A stretch of DNA of 64,000 nt, taken from Argyresthia goedartella. Its lineage: Eukaryota; Arthropoda; Insecta; Lepidoptera; Argyresthiidae. The notes below the pieces were generated by a model, which was not told where the DNA came from, did not search any database, and saw nothing but the letters and a program-made list of their open reading frames with translations. The stretch spans positions 25,156,501 to 25,220,500 of the forward strand of contig OX463824.1 of assembly GCA_949825045.1 (NCBI GenBank), written 5' to 3'. Position 1 is the stretch's first letter, and the number at the start of each line of letters is the position of its first letter. This document shows positions 49,526 to 61,385 of the stretch, one piece after another. The translations under genes were made by a program, and so were the position numbers.

Positions 49526-52500
49526 TCAACCCTGAAGATCCTCCGCAGTCGGTAGTCTGCAAAGTCGTACAAGGGATCGGCGCACGCAGCCTTTGCTTGT
49601 GGTGACATCAGCCACTCTTGCTATTCCGTCGCAGCCTGAGATAAGACGCAGCACACGGCCAAGCTTCCATGAGAGAGGAGGAGCGTTATCCTCTGCTAAG
49701 AGCACCATGTCACCGACGTTCAGATTCGCGGAACTGCTCTTCCATTTAGTCCTTTGCTGCATTTCCGACAGGTATTCTCGCTGCCAACGCTGCCAGATAT
49801 GCTGCTGTATTTTTTCCAGACGTTCGTAGCGTTGAAGATGGTTCTCTTTAGTATCGCCCAGGTACTGCGCTGGAGGAGCGGTTAACGGTCGCCCGATAAG
49901 AAAGTGCCCAGGTGAAAGGGAGAGGAGGTCATTGGGACACGACGATAGGGGGCATAAGGGGCGACTATTCTGAATCGCCTCCACCTGTGTAAACAAAGTA
50001 GAAATCTCTTCGAACGTGAGATGACTATTTCCAATTACGCGTCTTAAATGATGTTTTGCCGATTTTACGCCGGCTTCCCATAAGCCACCAAAATGAGGAG
50101 AGTAAGCCGGAATGAACTTAAACTGAATTAAATTTTGACTTGCAAAATCAAACAGAGGTTCTTGATTTTGCTTAATGAATGACCCTAACTCCCTTGCGGC
50201 TGCTACAAAATTAGTCCCGTTATCACTAAATATCTCGGTTGGTCTGCCACGGCGTGCTATAAAACGTCGAAGTGTCATTATGAATGCATCCTTAGTTAAA
50301 TCACTGACAGCTCCGAGGTGAATGCATTTATAACGAAGACAGACGAACAGACATAAATAACATTTTATTAAACGACTTCCACGGCCCTTGCGATTGACAA
50401 TTGTAAAAGGACCAGCGAAGTCTAGCCCCACTGACAAAAATGGAAAGTCTGGGGTTATCCGTTGAGTCGGTAAATTACCCATTTTAGGTTGCAAGGTTTT
50501 ACCTCGTAGGCGTCTACACCTAACACAGTTGTTCACGACACGCCATGCGAAGTGCCGTCCATTTACTGGCCAAACTGTTTCCCTTATAGTCGAAAATAAC
50601 AACAGTAGACCAGCATGCATATTATTGACGTGTTCTCTTTCAAAGTAAAGCCTTGTTAGCCGATGCGAAGCATGAAGTAAAATGGGATGCTTCTTTTCGT
50701 ATGAATAATGATCTGATGCGTCTAGACGCCCTCCAACACGCATCAACTTATTATCTAAAAATGGAGACAGACATAATATTTTACTTTTATTGCTCAAAGG
50801 TTTCACTTAAAAGTGACTCGTATTCAAGTGGAAAAGATTGATCTTGAGCTATAATACATAATGAGTGCCACGATTCACGTAATTCATCAGTCGTTAATAT
50901 ACCCTTACGTTTATCGTCTTTATTCTCAATATTCCACATGAATCTTTGTACGTAAGCAAATAGTCTGATGAGTCTGTTGAGAGACGAATATTTTTCGAAA
51001 TTAATGGCAGGCTCACTTATCACTGATGAACAAACTTTCAACTCAGGTAAAGGCTCGGATTCTTTAGATTTTAAGACCGGCCAATCAACTTCATTTCCGT
51101 GTAAAAAATTAGGACCTGACCACCAAAGAGCCAAAGACCAAATATTTTTTGGATCTACACCTCTTGAGATGTAATCCGCTGGATTTAAATCTGTTGGAAC
51201 GTACCTCCACGATAGAGGTGAAGTCAGTTCCACTATTTCTCCTATTCGATTTGCCACGAATGTTTTAAGTCTAGTGATATCACCATTGATCCAGCATAAA
51301 ACCACGCTCGAATCACACCAATAGATTGTTCTCTCTGGCTTGTATCTAAGAGAGCCTACGACGGCTTGGGTGAGTTTGGCAGAAAGCAATGCAGCACATA
51401 ATTCCATCCGCGGAATGCTGGTGGGTTTTATGGGTGCTACTTTTGACTTAGCACACAATAATCTGACTGTGACTTCATCATTCGGGCCTATTGATTTTAT
51501 ATAAATGCATGCTCCATAGGCAGATTGCGATGCATCACTAAACGAATGGATTTCAATGCGTTTAGGCGAATCTCCTAACACTAACCTTGGAATGTGTACT
51601 TTTGTTAAGCATTTTATGTTTTCAGAAAACTTCATCCAATCGTTTTTAATTTCAGATGGAACAGGCTCGTCCTAGTCCAGTTTCTGTTGCCAAAGCTTTT
51701 GTAACATAATTTTAGGTATCACAATAACTGGGCTGAGAACACCTAACGGATCAAATATTTTGAAGGAATTTGATATGATGTAACGTTTTGTCATGACCGC
51801 ATCTTGTTCCTGCGCCACTTTGATGGGAAAATGCAATGTGTCACAAGACGGGGTCCATCCGAGACCAAGCGTACTCGAGGACTCGCTGATAGTTAAATTA
51901 TCTTGCTTGTTAATATCGAGGTTTTCAAAAATAGACGGATGATTGCTTTTATATTTTCTAAGATTAAAACAACCTGATTTTAATGCATTTGACACCGATT
52001 TCTGTATGTATAAAAATTGCTGAGGATCGTCTGCACCCGTTATTAAATCGTCCACATAAAAATCCTTTTGGATGATGGTCTTGATGAGCTCATCATCTTG
52101 CTCCTGCCCTAGTTGCCATAAACAACGAGTTCTAAGATAACTTGCACTTGCTGTACCATACGTCAACGTGTTTAATATCAACGTTTGCATAGGTCGTGAT
52201 TCGTCCTCTCTCCATAGAATTAGCTGTAAATTCCTGTCACTTTCATTGACTATCACCTGCCTATACATTTTTTCGATGTCTCCAGTGAGCAGGTACTTGT
52301 ACTGCCTTGCACGTATCAATATGGAGAAAAGTGTATCTTGGACATTTGGACCTACCATTAGAATGTCATTGAGCGAATATCCTGACGTGGAGGAGGCAGA
52401 ACAATCAAAAACTACGCGTAGTTTAGTAGATTCGCTCTCCTGTCTTATGACTGCATGATGACAAAGGTGGTACGCTGTACTAGGGCCAGGCCTATCTGCA

Positions 52501-54794
52501 TGATTGTAGTCAGTAATTGTAAGATGACCTAAATCAGCATATTCATTTATAAATTTTGTATATTCACTTTTAAGTGCTGGGTTGCGTTGAAATCGTTTCT
52601 CTAGATTAAGAAATCGCCTTTTAGCCGCATTGTAACTGTCACCTAAACAATCAGGTGATTCCTTTAATGGCAACTTTACACAAAATCGACCTTCCTCATC
52701 CCTTATTGTGTGAGTGAGGAAGTGTTTTTCACATTCATTCTCTTGTTCACTCATGATTTGTTTCTTTGGAACTTCTTCCAACTCCCAGAATTTTGACACT
52801 AAATTTTCAATATTTTCATTCTCCGTCGCAGAGACTATAGCATGATTGCAGTGTATCCTTTTGCTAGACACAGCTGAATTTATGCGGCCAGATACTACCC
52901 AACCTAGCTTAGAATTTCGTAACTTGGGATTATTTGGTCCTAGTGAACATTCTTCATTGCCTAGAATGTCCCAAAATAGATCCGCACCTATAAGTACATC
53001 AATGGGGGCTGGCTGATGAAACATGGGATCAGCCAACTCAATATTATGTGGCAATTTTATTGAAGTAATATCGACGGGCGTCTTTGGCAAACGACCGCTG
53101 AGCTCGTTTAAAACGAAGCACGATAACATTGCATTAAAATTGTTAATTGTTGACTTTAATTGAATATCACAACTTTCTGTCACGTGTTTGGAAGAAGTGT
53201 TCCCGATGCCTATGACCTTTAGAGTGTCAATTGGGTGGGGCTTTAATGATAGCCTGGTCTTTAGAGACTCAGATATAAATGAGGATTGGCTCCCACAATC
53301 CAAAAGAGCACGAACCTTGACCTTTCGTTGATCAAGTGGATTCGATACTTCGATCATTGCAGTAGATAATAGCACTTGACTGGTATTTGGATTACAATAG
53401 TTAACTTGTATTTCGTCTTGTTCTTCTACAAGTGCGAGGTGGTTTGAAGAGTGTGATGGACGATGGAGAAGACTGTTGTGCCGTTCGGTACAGCCGTGCT
53501 CACAGCATGGACCCATGCGGCATTCGCTTTCGAAATGACCTTGCCTCAGGCAATTTACACACAATTTATATTTTGTCACATCCATAATTCGCTCTTCAAT
53601 CCCCTTTGCCTTAAATGTCGGGCAGTCATAAATCCTATGACGCTCATTGCATATAATGCACAAAAATATATTTGATTTCTTATTGTTATTATAATTATTG
53701 CTTGTGCTTGCAAACGACTTTACAACATTGTTTTGATTTTGTCTTTGATTGTAATTGTAGTTAGGTACGGATCGTGAAGGGCCACTAGGTGGCTTTGGCA
53801 TTGACATATGAGTAACATCTGAAAGATTGTTACGATTTAAGGACTCGAGCACATCAGCACGGTCAATCATGAATTTATAAAATTGTTCTAAAGTGGGTAC
53901 ATCACCTTCCAAATTGTTTCGATATTCTTCCCATTTTAACAAAGTATTGCTATCCAACTTAGAGGATAGCATGAAAATTATCAATACGTCCCATTTGTCA
54001 GTGGGCTGTCCCAGGCTGGCTAAAGCGCGTAAGTTCTTGGTCACATGATCAGCTAAAAATCGCAAGGATCGTTCTGTTTCCCGTGGAAGCTGTTTAATAT
54101 TGAATAACGAATTTAAATGGTGATTAATCAAAATTCTTTTGTTATCATATCGATTGCAAATCATCTTCCACGCTTCTGTATAATTGTTGGTTGACACTTC
54201 CAAATTCGAAATAATCCTAGCCGCGTCACCTTCCAAATAAGACACGAGGTAATGGAATTTATGGATATCCGAAATACGCTCATTCTTATGTATTAAATTT
54301 TCAAATGTATCCCTGAACTCTAACCAGCGAAAATAAGCGCCGTCAAATTTATTTATTTGAATCCGAGGCAATTTCAACCCTATTTCTTGGGAATAAGTAG
54401 GATCATCCACACAGCATGACGTATTGTGCGCGGAACTGCGCCTTCTTTCGCATTCCAACTTCTTAGAAAATCTTTCGACTAAAGTTTTAGCCTTTGCTAA
54501 GTTTAATATTATTTCGTGTTCAATATTGTCACGCTCCTCAATTTCAGCCGAAATATTTTCATGGTTGACAACCTCTATTTCACTTTGCAAATAATCAAAC
54601 TTAACGGACAATGTTTCGAATTTACTAAGTTTTAAATTTAATTCCGTTAATTGTAAGTTGTTTAGGTCAGTTTTAGTGACCATGCTATCTAAGTAATGCA
54701 TAAATTTTGTAATTTGTCCCTTGACGGACGATCTTTTTGTGCATAATTGACGCAACATTTCTTTTTCCTTTTCACTCAACATTGTGAACAACAA
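49526..54794 (-). pseudogene. element F Gag-Pol polyprotein (protease, RT, RNase H, integrase), one stop and one frameshift
   Basis: BEL/Pao elements encode Gag-Pol as one long frame, as here. Frame 54794-51672 (1040 residues): a coiled-coil-rich Gag N-terminus, the Gag core (LPRIQINKFDGAYFRWLEF, DUF1759-like), zinc knuckles (FLCIICNERHRIYDC, YKLCVNCLRQGHFESEC), retropepsin (RALLDCGSQSSFIS, catalytic D-C-G), RT (TKLRVVFDCSA, YLLTGDIEKMYRQV with catalytic Asp, DFYVDDLITG with YVDD). A TAG at 51672-51674, where the family has Trp, interrupts just before RNase H (IEIHSFSDASQSAYGACIYI, IYWCDSSVVLCWI). A frameshift near 50800 separates the last part: integrase zinc domain (HAGLLLLFSTIRETVWPVNG), core (ARRGRPTEIFSDNGTNF; YSPHFGGLWEAGVK) and C-terminal domain (GDMVLLAEDNAPPLSWKLGR). 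All domains are present. Confidence 0.88.
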
Positions 54795-55006
54795 ATAGTA
54801 TAATTAGTTAACTGTTTATTATTTAAATAGCAATGTAATCAAATAGAAATGGCTCACGTTCCTCGTTCCGGTGGTACCTGCCGGCGTCAGGAAAGCAGGC
54901 TGCGCACGCTCAGTAGGTCAGCCGGGAGCTGTGCAACGTCGACCGCGTAATAACGGGTCCAGTACGTAGTTTCGATAGCCGTTGCTGCGACGAACGTTGC
55001 TGCGAA

Positions 55007-55210
55007 TTATTTTTCCACTGCCTCATAGGTTCGAAAGCTTATTGACTCGAATAATGTAGTCGCGAAAGACGCTGTTTCGACTAACGTTGTTGCGAATTTG
55101 TTTTCCACTGCCTCATAGATTCGAAAGCTTATTGACTCGAATAATGTAGTCACGAAAGACGCTGTTTCGAAAAACATTTTCACTGCCTCATACGCTCGAA
55201 TACTTGTCAT
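55007..55210 (-). repeat. tandem subrepeats at the left end of the MULE structure
   Basis: About two and a half units of about 80 bp containing TTCCACTGCCTCATA, TTCGAAAGCTTATTGACTCG and GAAAGACGCTGTTTCGA, mirrored at 59045-59248. MULE ends often contain subterminal repeats. The 67-codon frames across them are repeats and not genes. Confidence 0.75.
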
Positions 55211-55342
55211 ATCGATTCAACAGTCTTTTTTTTGTTTAATTATTTTTCTTTATTTCAGACCATGTCCATATTTAAAAATCATAGGTACTATCAAATTATA
55301 ATTTCAAATATCATAATATGTTATTAATTAATTATAATAAAT

Positions 55343-55586
55343 ACCTTGGACACCTTTTACACACATTGATCTAGCCCCAAACTAGGATTCCCTGTATCTT
55401 GGGTACTAGACAACGATATATATACTTATATAGAGAAAAATTATACTAAGATAGATAAACAACCATGACTAGGGTACAAACATTCGTTCTCATCAAACAA
55501 ACATTTGCCCCCACCGGGACTCGAACCCGGAACCCTTGGTTTCGTAGGCAGCGTCACTACCGACTCGGCCATTCGGGTCGTCAATT
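55343..55586 (-). mobile_element. tRNA-derived SINE, full-length copy inserted in the left MULE arm only
   Basis: In minus orientation: A box TGGCCGAGTCGG, B box GGTTCGAGTCCC, body ATGGTTGTTTATCTATCT, and a 3' part containing GGGGCTAGATCAATGTGTG. Flanks share TTAATTA (near 55336 and 55585), a likely target duplication in AT-rich DNA. The corresponding place in the right arm (about 58915-58930) has no SINE, so the SINE arrived after the palindrome formed, or on one copy before the arms were joined. Confidence 0.8.
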
Positions 55587-55903
55587 AATTATTAACATAC
55601 CTACCAAACATATGAAATACATACAGGGTGTTAATTTGTAAAGTTACGCCGAGCTCAGAGGTGGTTATATACACGACACTGAAGCTTAAATTTATATATA
55701 TATATATAATATATAAAAACTCAGTAAAAAATATATTATATTTTTTTGATTAAAAAAAAAAACATGGATATGTGGTCCAGTACTTTTACTGTGTATTTAC
55801 ATAGACAAACAAATAACAAACACAACAAATTATACTTATTAACTAACTTAATCTTTAAACTTTTAAGTATTGATCTATAACAATTAACAATGTGATATAA
55901 GTA

Positions 55904-57124
55904 TTAGTACAAACGAGTACTTAAAGCTAAAGCTCTTATAAATTCAAGAGTGCCCATTGTATTTTTCTTGTTCAAAGTCGCAGAAATAGCATTATCTGCA
56001 ACTCTTTGCCTTTTTCTAGGTGGTGTTTGAGGCAGATTACCCAAAATTTTCTCGATTTTATGATCCATAATTTTTTGTTCCTCAATAAGTTTCCGTATAC
56101 ATCCATACAGTCCAAGTCTCTTATTATCTAGCAAAGAATTCCAGCGGCGATGCCAGGCTTCTACACTGTTTTGTGTACGTGGAAGGAATAAGTTGTTATT
56201 TCTTTCTATTGACCATAGGCTTGGTGGAAAAAGTGGTTGTTAGCGTGAAACGCTAATTTTTTCACCTATTTTGCGGCTTATCAGTCGTCCTAAAACATAG
56301 TTCTCTTCAAAATATCTAGTCACTTCTTCAGCTTCTTCTGGGAAGAGAGTATCTTTATATTGTCTGAAGATATTCGGTATATCTTCAGCAGGTAGATAGG
56401 CAAACGCTACGTAGCAGCGCAATTGTACCGCAAAATTACTATCTGTACCATATCGCGCACTTAGACCACAAGCTTGAATTTTTCTCCATATATTTTGACC
56501 TAAGTGAAACAAACAACCACTTTGTATTGTGTTTGGAAATTCGATTCGAAATGCGTTTATTATCGCTTGTTCATAGTCCGACATGATCTGCCCTGGATTC
56601 AACTGAATATTAAATTCAGCAGAATATTCTTTCAGTTGAGAAAAAAACTCAACATATGATTCTTCCGTCTTTCTGTCTAGAAACCCGTACACCAATGGCA
56701 CTATGCGTCTGCAGTCACCAGTACCTACTATACAGTGAATAGAAAAAAGCTGAGTGAATATTGTAGGGCAAGTTTGAAAGGTACCATCGACAAACCACAT
56801 TTCTGAATCTCTTAACCTCCTAAGATTCGATTCGGTGGCAAATAACAACAGGCGTTGGTTATTCCCATACTCATGGTTACGAGCCAAAAATTTTACTCCA
56901 TTTATTTCTTTCAGATCATCAGGTACGTTTATTTCGCTAACACATGTGGGTTCTTTAGGCATATTCTTCTTCCTTGCTCTTTGTATGACTTGCCGCAGAG
57001 CATTCTTGTTAGGTGTCGATGTTGCGCTACTTGAAGGCAATGAAGATAAGTTTTCACGGATTATTTTTCCTGGTGTGTCATTGCTCTGAACGGCTGATTG
57101 TTTTATATTGTTCCTTAAATTCAA
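55904..57124 (-). pseudogene. left-arm MULE transposase, one nonsense codon
   Basis: Transposase of the MULE family. 57124-56240 encodes LARNHEYGNNQRLLLFATE, then WFVDGTFQTCPTIFTQLFSIH with the first catalytic Asp, VYGFLDRKTEESY, GQIMSDYEQAIINAF with the second Asp, and GCLFHLGQNIWRKIQ (the MULE C-x2-H motif). A TAA at 56240-56242 replaces a Leu codon (TTA in the right arm). The same frame then continues SLWSIERNNNLF, QNSVEAWHRRWNSLL (the third acidic residue, Glu) to STRLY at 55904. The N-terminus appears to start at a splice acceptor (TTTGCAG near 57138), so an upstream exon, probably with a FLYWCH-type finger, is missing. Confidence 0.8.
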
Positions 57125-57209
57125 TTCATCAATGCGATCTGCAAATTACCACAAAAATATAAAGTTACACAGTGGATCTATATATACCTATGTCCCAGTG
57201 GAGGTTATA
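57125..57209. other. start of the palindrome spacer
   Basis: Short AT-rich link between the left-arm coding region and the fold-back element, containing the putative splice acceptor of the left-arm transposase. Confidence 0.4.
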
Positions 57210-57498
57210 TACAGGGTGTAACAGAAAGGGGGGTACAAGCCGAAATAGGATTGTTAGGGACATCATTCTGAACAACTTTCACTATGGGACCGACTTGATC
57301 AGAGCAACTTTATTTTTCTCATCTCAGTACAATACATATTTCGGGCCGCGCGCACAGCTAATTTGTATAGGGGAGAAAAATAAACTTGCTCGGCTCGGGA
57401 GTGAAATATAAGTCGGCCCCATAATGAATGTTGTTCAGAATGATGTCCCTAACAACCCCCTTTCGGCTTGTACCCCCCTTTCTATTACACCCTGTATA
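57210..57498. mobile_element. fold-back MITE at the centre of the palindrome
   Basis: Long inverted repeats of about 80-90 bp: ACAGGGTGTAACAGAAAGGG at the left and CCCTTTCTATTACACCCTGT at the right, continuing through GTACAAGCCGAAA and ACATCATTCTGAACAAC. The loop is about 110 bp. Flanking TATA-like bases suggest a TA-type target. No ORF of interest. Confidence 0.75.
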
Positions 57499-57508
57499 AG
57501 TAGATATA

Positions 57509-57620
57509 CATGGTGTAACAAAAGGCTGTAGTCATATTTTAGGGGGTTGTTATACAGACGATTCTGAGCAACTTTTACTATGAAACTGATTTGATCAGAG
57601 CAACTTTAATTTTCATTTAA
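57509..57620. repeat. half copy of a related fold-back MITE
   Basis: CATGGTGTAACAAAAGGCTG, GGGGGTTGTTATACAGACGATTC and TGATTTGATCAGAGCAAC resemble the left half of 57210-57498, diverged, with no matching right half. Confidence 0.6.
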
Positions 57621-57851
57621 CATATATAGATATATAGATATTTCTAGGCAGGAACGGGAAGCAAAACTGCGCATTTATAATACCTATAAATCTATGTGGC
57701 GAGACTCACGAATAGTTAAGTATGTGTGATGTGATGAACGATGAAAATATAACAAACAATGTTTTAATTTTGTAGTGCGGAGTTTTTATAGGCATTTTAT
57801 GAATTGCTGGAAGTGATAATAATTATTACTTGAATTTCTTTTACACGAATC

Positions 57852-58606
57852 ATGGAAGAATCATATGTTGAGTTTTTTTCTCAACTGAAAGAATATTCTG
57901 CTGAATTTAATCCAGGGCAGATCATGTCGGACTATGAACAAGCGATAATAAACGCATTTCGAATCGAATTTCCAAACACAATACAAAGTGGTTGTTTGTT
58001 TCACTTAGGTCAAAATATATGGAGAAAAATTCAAGCTTGTGGTCTAAGTGCGCGATATGGTACAGATAGTAATTTTGCGGTACAATTGCGCTGCTACGTA
58101 GCGTTTGCCTATCTACCTGCTGAAGATATACCGAATATCTTCAGACAATATAAAGATACTCTCTTCCCAGAAGAAGCCGAAGAAGTGACTAGATATTTTG
58201 AAGAGAACTATGTTTTAGGACGACTGATAAGCCGCAAAATAGGTGAAAAAATTAGCGTTTCACGCTTACAACCACTTTTTCCACCAAGCCTATGGTCAAT
58301 AGAAAGAAATAACAACTTATTCCTTCCACGTACACAAAACAGTGTAGAAGCCTGGCATCGCCGCTGGAATTCTTTGCTAGATAATAAGAGACTTGGACTG
58401 TATGGATGTATACGGAAACTTATTGAGGAATAAAAAATTATGGATCATAAAATCGAGAAAATTTTGGGTAATCTGCCTCAAACACCACCTAGAAAAAGGC
58501 AAAGAGTTGCAGATAATGCTATTTCTGCGACTTTGAACAAGAAAAATACAATGGGCACTCTTGAATTTATAAGAGCTTTAGCTTTAAGTACTCGTTTGTA
58601 CTAATA
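57852..58606 (+). pseudogene. right-arm MULE transposase, 5'-truncated, one nonsense codon
   Basis: Inverted partner of the left arm. It starts within the protein at EESYVEFFSQLKEYS, lacks four residues before NPGQIMSDYEQAI, keeps the GCLFHLGQNIW motif, and reads through the position of the left-arm stop as Leu. A TAA at 58431-58433 replaces the Gln codon found in the left arm (after RKLIEE). The frame then continues to STRLY near 58603. The first catalytic Asp region is missing. The ATG at 57852 is probably fortuitous. Confidence 0.8.
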
Positions 58607-59300
58607 CTTATATCACATTGTTAATTGTTATAGATCAATACTTAAAAGTTTAAAGATTAAGTTAGTTAATAAGTATAATTTGTTGTGTTTGTTATTTGTT
58701 TGTCTATGTAAATACACAGTAAAAGTACTGGACCACATATCCATGTTTTTTTTTTAATCAAAAAAATATAATATATTTTTTACTGAGTTTTTATATATTA
58801 TATATATATATATAAATTTAAGCTTCAGTGTCGTGTATATAACCACCTCTGAGCTCGGCGTAACTTTACAAATTAACACCCTGTATGTATTTCATATGTT
58901 TGGTAGGTATGTTAATAATTAATTAATTAATAACATATTATGATATTTGAAATTATACTTTGATAGTACCTATGATTTTTAAATATGGACATGGTCTGAA
59001 ATAAAGAAAAATAATTAAACAAAAAAAAAGACTGTTGAATCGATATGACAAGTATTCGAGCGTATGAGGCAGTGAAAATGTTTTTCGAAACAGCGTCTTT
59101 CGTGACTACATTATTCGAGTCAATAAGCTTTCGAATCTATGAGGCAGTGGAAAACAAATTCGCAACAACGTTAGTCGAAACAGCGTCTTTCGCGACTACA
59201 TTATTCGAGTCAATAAGCTTTCGAACCTATGAGGCAGTGGAAAAATAATTCGCAGCAACGTTCGTCGCAGCAACGGCTATCGAAACTACGTGACCCGTTA

Positions 59301-60063
59301 AACAACTTCTACTTCCGAGCGGCGCCGGCGCGAGCGGTGCCCGCCGAAGTTAGATATTAGCCTGGAATAGTCGGCAGAATACGCTAAATACTTTGTAGAT
59401 AAGGAATTACGGAACCTAAAATGAACAAACTAACTCAACACGTAAAATAATTTTAACTTTCACTTCGATTGTACGAACTTTAAACCACTAAATACAGCAA
59501 CTATATTGTTAATTATGGAATTTAAATGCTGATTGTGTTTTATTTATAAACTTTCAAATCGTATCTAAGCCATAAAATATAAATTTTCCTAAATTCTTTG
59601 TTCACTTTTTCAATGTAGGGTAGGTAAATAAGATGATGCAATGCACTTTTGCACTAATTTAAGATTTACGAACGTAATTATAGCTTTAAAAACACTTGAT
59701 TTACACAAATGATGATTGATTCTTAATAGATTTATTGTTAGTTATTAGGATTAATGAAATTTTGATGTAGGAAGGACACTTATCTTAGCTGACGAATTCG
59801 TAACGACTCGATGTGAACTTTAGCTATTTCACTGGTCGAAACCTGGTCTGGTGATCTTCAAATTGAAATCCTGGTGACTTTAGGTACCCCCTGGCAGACT
59901 CCAATATCCACAGCAACAACTATTGATTTGTTTGCAGTGTAGAAAATCCCGTTAGCTTGTCGCGCCGGCCGGTGTCTCAACTTAGTTTCTTCTTGTTATT
60001 TTATGGTTTCTTCTCATTTCTTGATATTTCGCGGATTCTTGTTGTTCCCCTCATGGGCCACCA
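59301..60063 (-). other. remaining leader of element F with candidate primer-binding site
   Basis: About 760 bases between the MULE structure and the 5' LTR. The minus strand just inside the LTR reads TGGTGGCCCATGAGGGG (RC of about 60046-60062), a plausible primer-binding site. No coding frame is recognised. Confidence 0.55.
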
Positions 60064-60289
60064 TGTTATATCTTTGGCGGATATAGTGGTGTAAATCAAA
60101 TACTCGAAAACAGCAGAAATTAATTATATTCAAAAGGTAGGTATTGTTGGTTGTACAGAGGTCGTGAGGCAAGTGAAGATGACAATCATTTTTGTTTGAT
60201 AACAGTAGAAACGCCTGCGCGTTAATTCATAGCAAATGTTCACCGACACATACACTACACTTAAGTTTGATAGGCGTCAAGCCTGAACA
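60064..60289 (-). repeat. 5' LTR of element F
   Basis: 226 bp, matching 49278-49499 except two substitutions and a GGTA duplication (AGGTAGGTATTG). Confidence 0.9.
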
Positions 60290-60769
60290 CGATACATGAT
60301 TCGATTAATTTGCCTCGTTCGTAAAAATCCTGAACATAGTCTATATTTAAAATGAAAAAAACATAATTTTAATATATTGATAATACTGATAATAATTGGC
60401 CATGCATTTTTCTGATATATATATTTTTAGAAATTTTATTTTGAACTAAAATGTTCTAAATATAATTTCTAAAAATAAAGAAACTAATTTAAATATTTTT
60501 GGGTTTTATTCATTGCGCCATTTAAAAAACAAAGCAAAAATTTTACCCGCCAAAAGTAAACCTGACGTCACCAAGAGACGTAACGGGATAAATTTAGTTG
60601 CCTACCACAAAAAAAGTGGCAGTCGAGTCTACCAAAGAGTGTCAAGTATATGAGTAAACAAACATCACGTCACTCACGTCAGTCCTAACGTCACGTCGAT
60701 AAGTGAAGAATTTGAGTAATGCAAAATTGATACGAAAGAAACTTTTCTGAAAAGGCCATGGGGTACAAC

Positions 60770-61385
60770 GCTGCAAACGGCATAGAGCTCCATGTCATGA
60801 AAATATTGTATCGGACCAAAGGAAATGCCAAGACGAATCAAACGAGCCCAAAATCGATAGGGTTGCATCGTTTTATTACAGAGTTCCCATAGCCACCTTC
60901 CGGCTCCATCATCAGATCAGCTCCATGATATAAAAATATAATTGATAAGATGTACATATCCGTGCAAAATTTCAGCTCAATCGTAAATCGGGCATTGGGT
61001 CAAATTTGACCCGAACATACAACATACAGTGCAAGTTAAATACAGCGCCACAAACTTATCTGACCCGGTGGCCAAAACGAGAATAAAAGTCGCCGGTATG
61101 GAATGTCACTCGAATGCCATCGACGCTAACGACACCGTCACCGGATCAGCTCAGTTTGTGGCATGTCAAAGCTTTTATCTACACAAGTATCATAAAGCCT
61201 CTTTACTGCGTCCAAAAACCGCACGTTACGATCAGCGTAATGTTAAACTACTTGGTAAAAACACATTTCTTATCTGAAAATAAGTACATTATGACTATAA
61301 TGTACAAAAATTTGTTAAATTATGACATTAAAATTTCGAACGCCGATGCCCGCCTGCGTGCCGCCCCTGGTTTGTCTGAATATCC
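60770..61385 (+). repeat. left arm of an inverted repeat pair
   Basis: Reverse complement, with scattered differences, of 62885-63490. It contains CCACCTTCCGGCTCCATCAT, CAAAATTTCAGCTCAATCG and CACGTTACGATCAGCG, which I remember as common in lepidopteran repeats. Short open frames in it (such as MQPYRFWARLIRLG on the minus strand) are repeated in the other arm and are not evidence of a gene. Confidence 0.75.

Larger units (their letters stand above)
54951..59300. mobile_element. palindromic MULE (Mutator/Phantom-like) structure inside the leader of element F
   Basis: A large inverted repeat: 54951-56665 and 57855-59300 are reverse complements with high identity, separated by 57125-57854 of unique sequence plus the extra N-terminal coding part of the left arm. 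Both outer ends carry the same terminal sequence (tagtttcgatagccgttgct, and its reverse at 59260-59290) and tandem terminal subrepeats. Each arm holds a MULE transposase remnant reading outward. So it looks like two copies of one transposon joined tail to tail or an inverted duplication that kept its ends. No clear 8-9 bp target duplication was found. Confidence 0.8.
49278..60289 (-). mobile_element. BEL/Pao LTR retrotransposon F, nearly complete, carrying a MULE palindrome in its leader
   Basis: LTRs of 222 bp (49278-49499) and 226 bp (60064-60289), TGTTATATC...CTGAACA, flanked by the 5-bp target duplication cgata (49273-49277 and 60290-60294). By eye they differ by two substitutions and a 4-bp duplication, so this insertion is fairly young. 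The sense strand is minus. The coding region (54794-49526) is about 5.3 kb. The leader between the 5' LTR and gag is 5.3 kb because a 4.35 kb MULE structure (54951-59300) is inserted there; without it the element would be about 6.7 kb, normal for BEL/Pao. One nonsense and one frameshift disable pol. Confidence 0.92.

Noticed and set aside
55007..55210. 67-codon frame repeated at 59045-59248 as a possible conserved small protein
   Set aside because: It consists of terminal subrepeats of the MULE; the repeated peptide reflects DNA repeat structure.
55007..55210. CRISPR-like array of spaced repeats
   Set aside because: There are only two to three units with identical interspersed sequence in a eukaryotic MULE end; nothing resembles spacers.
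60674..60868. Small frame MQPYRFWARLIRLG, repeated at 63398-63589
   Set aside because: Both copies lie in the inverted repeat arms; duplication of the repeat explains the similarity.
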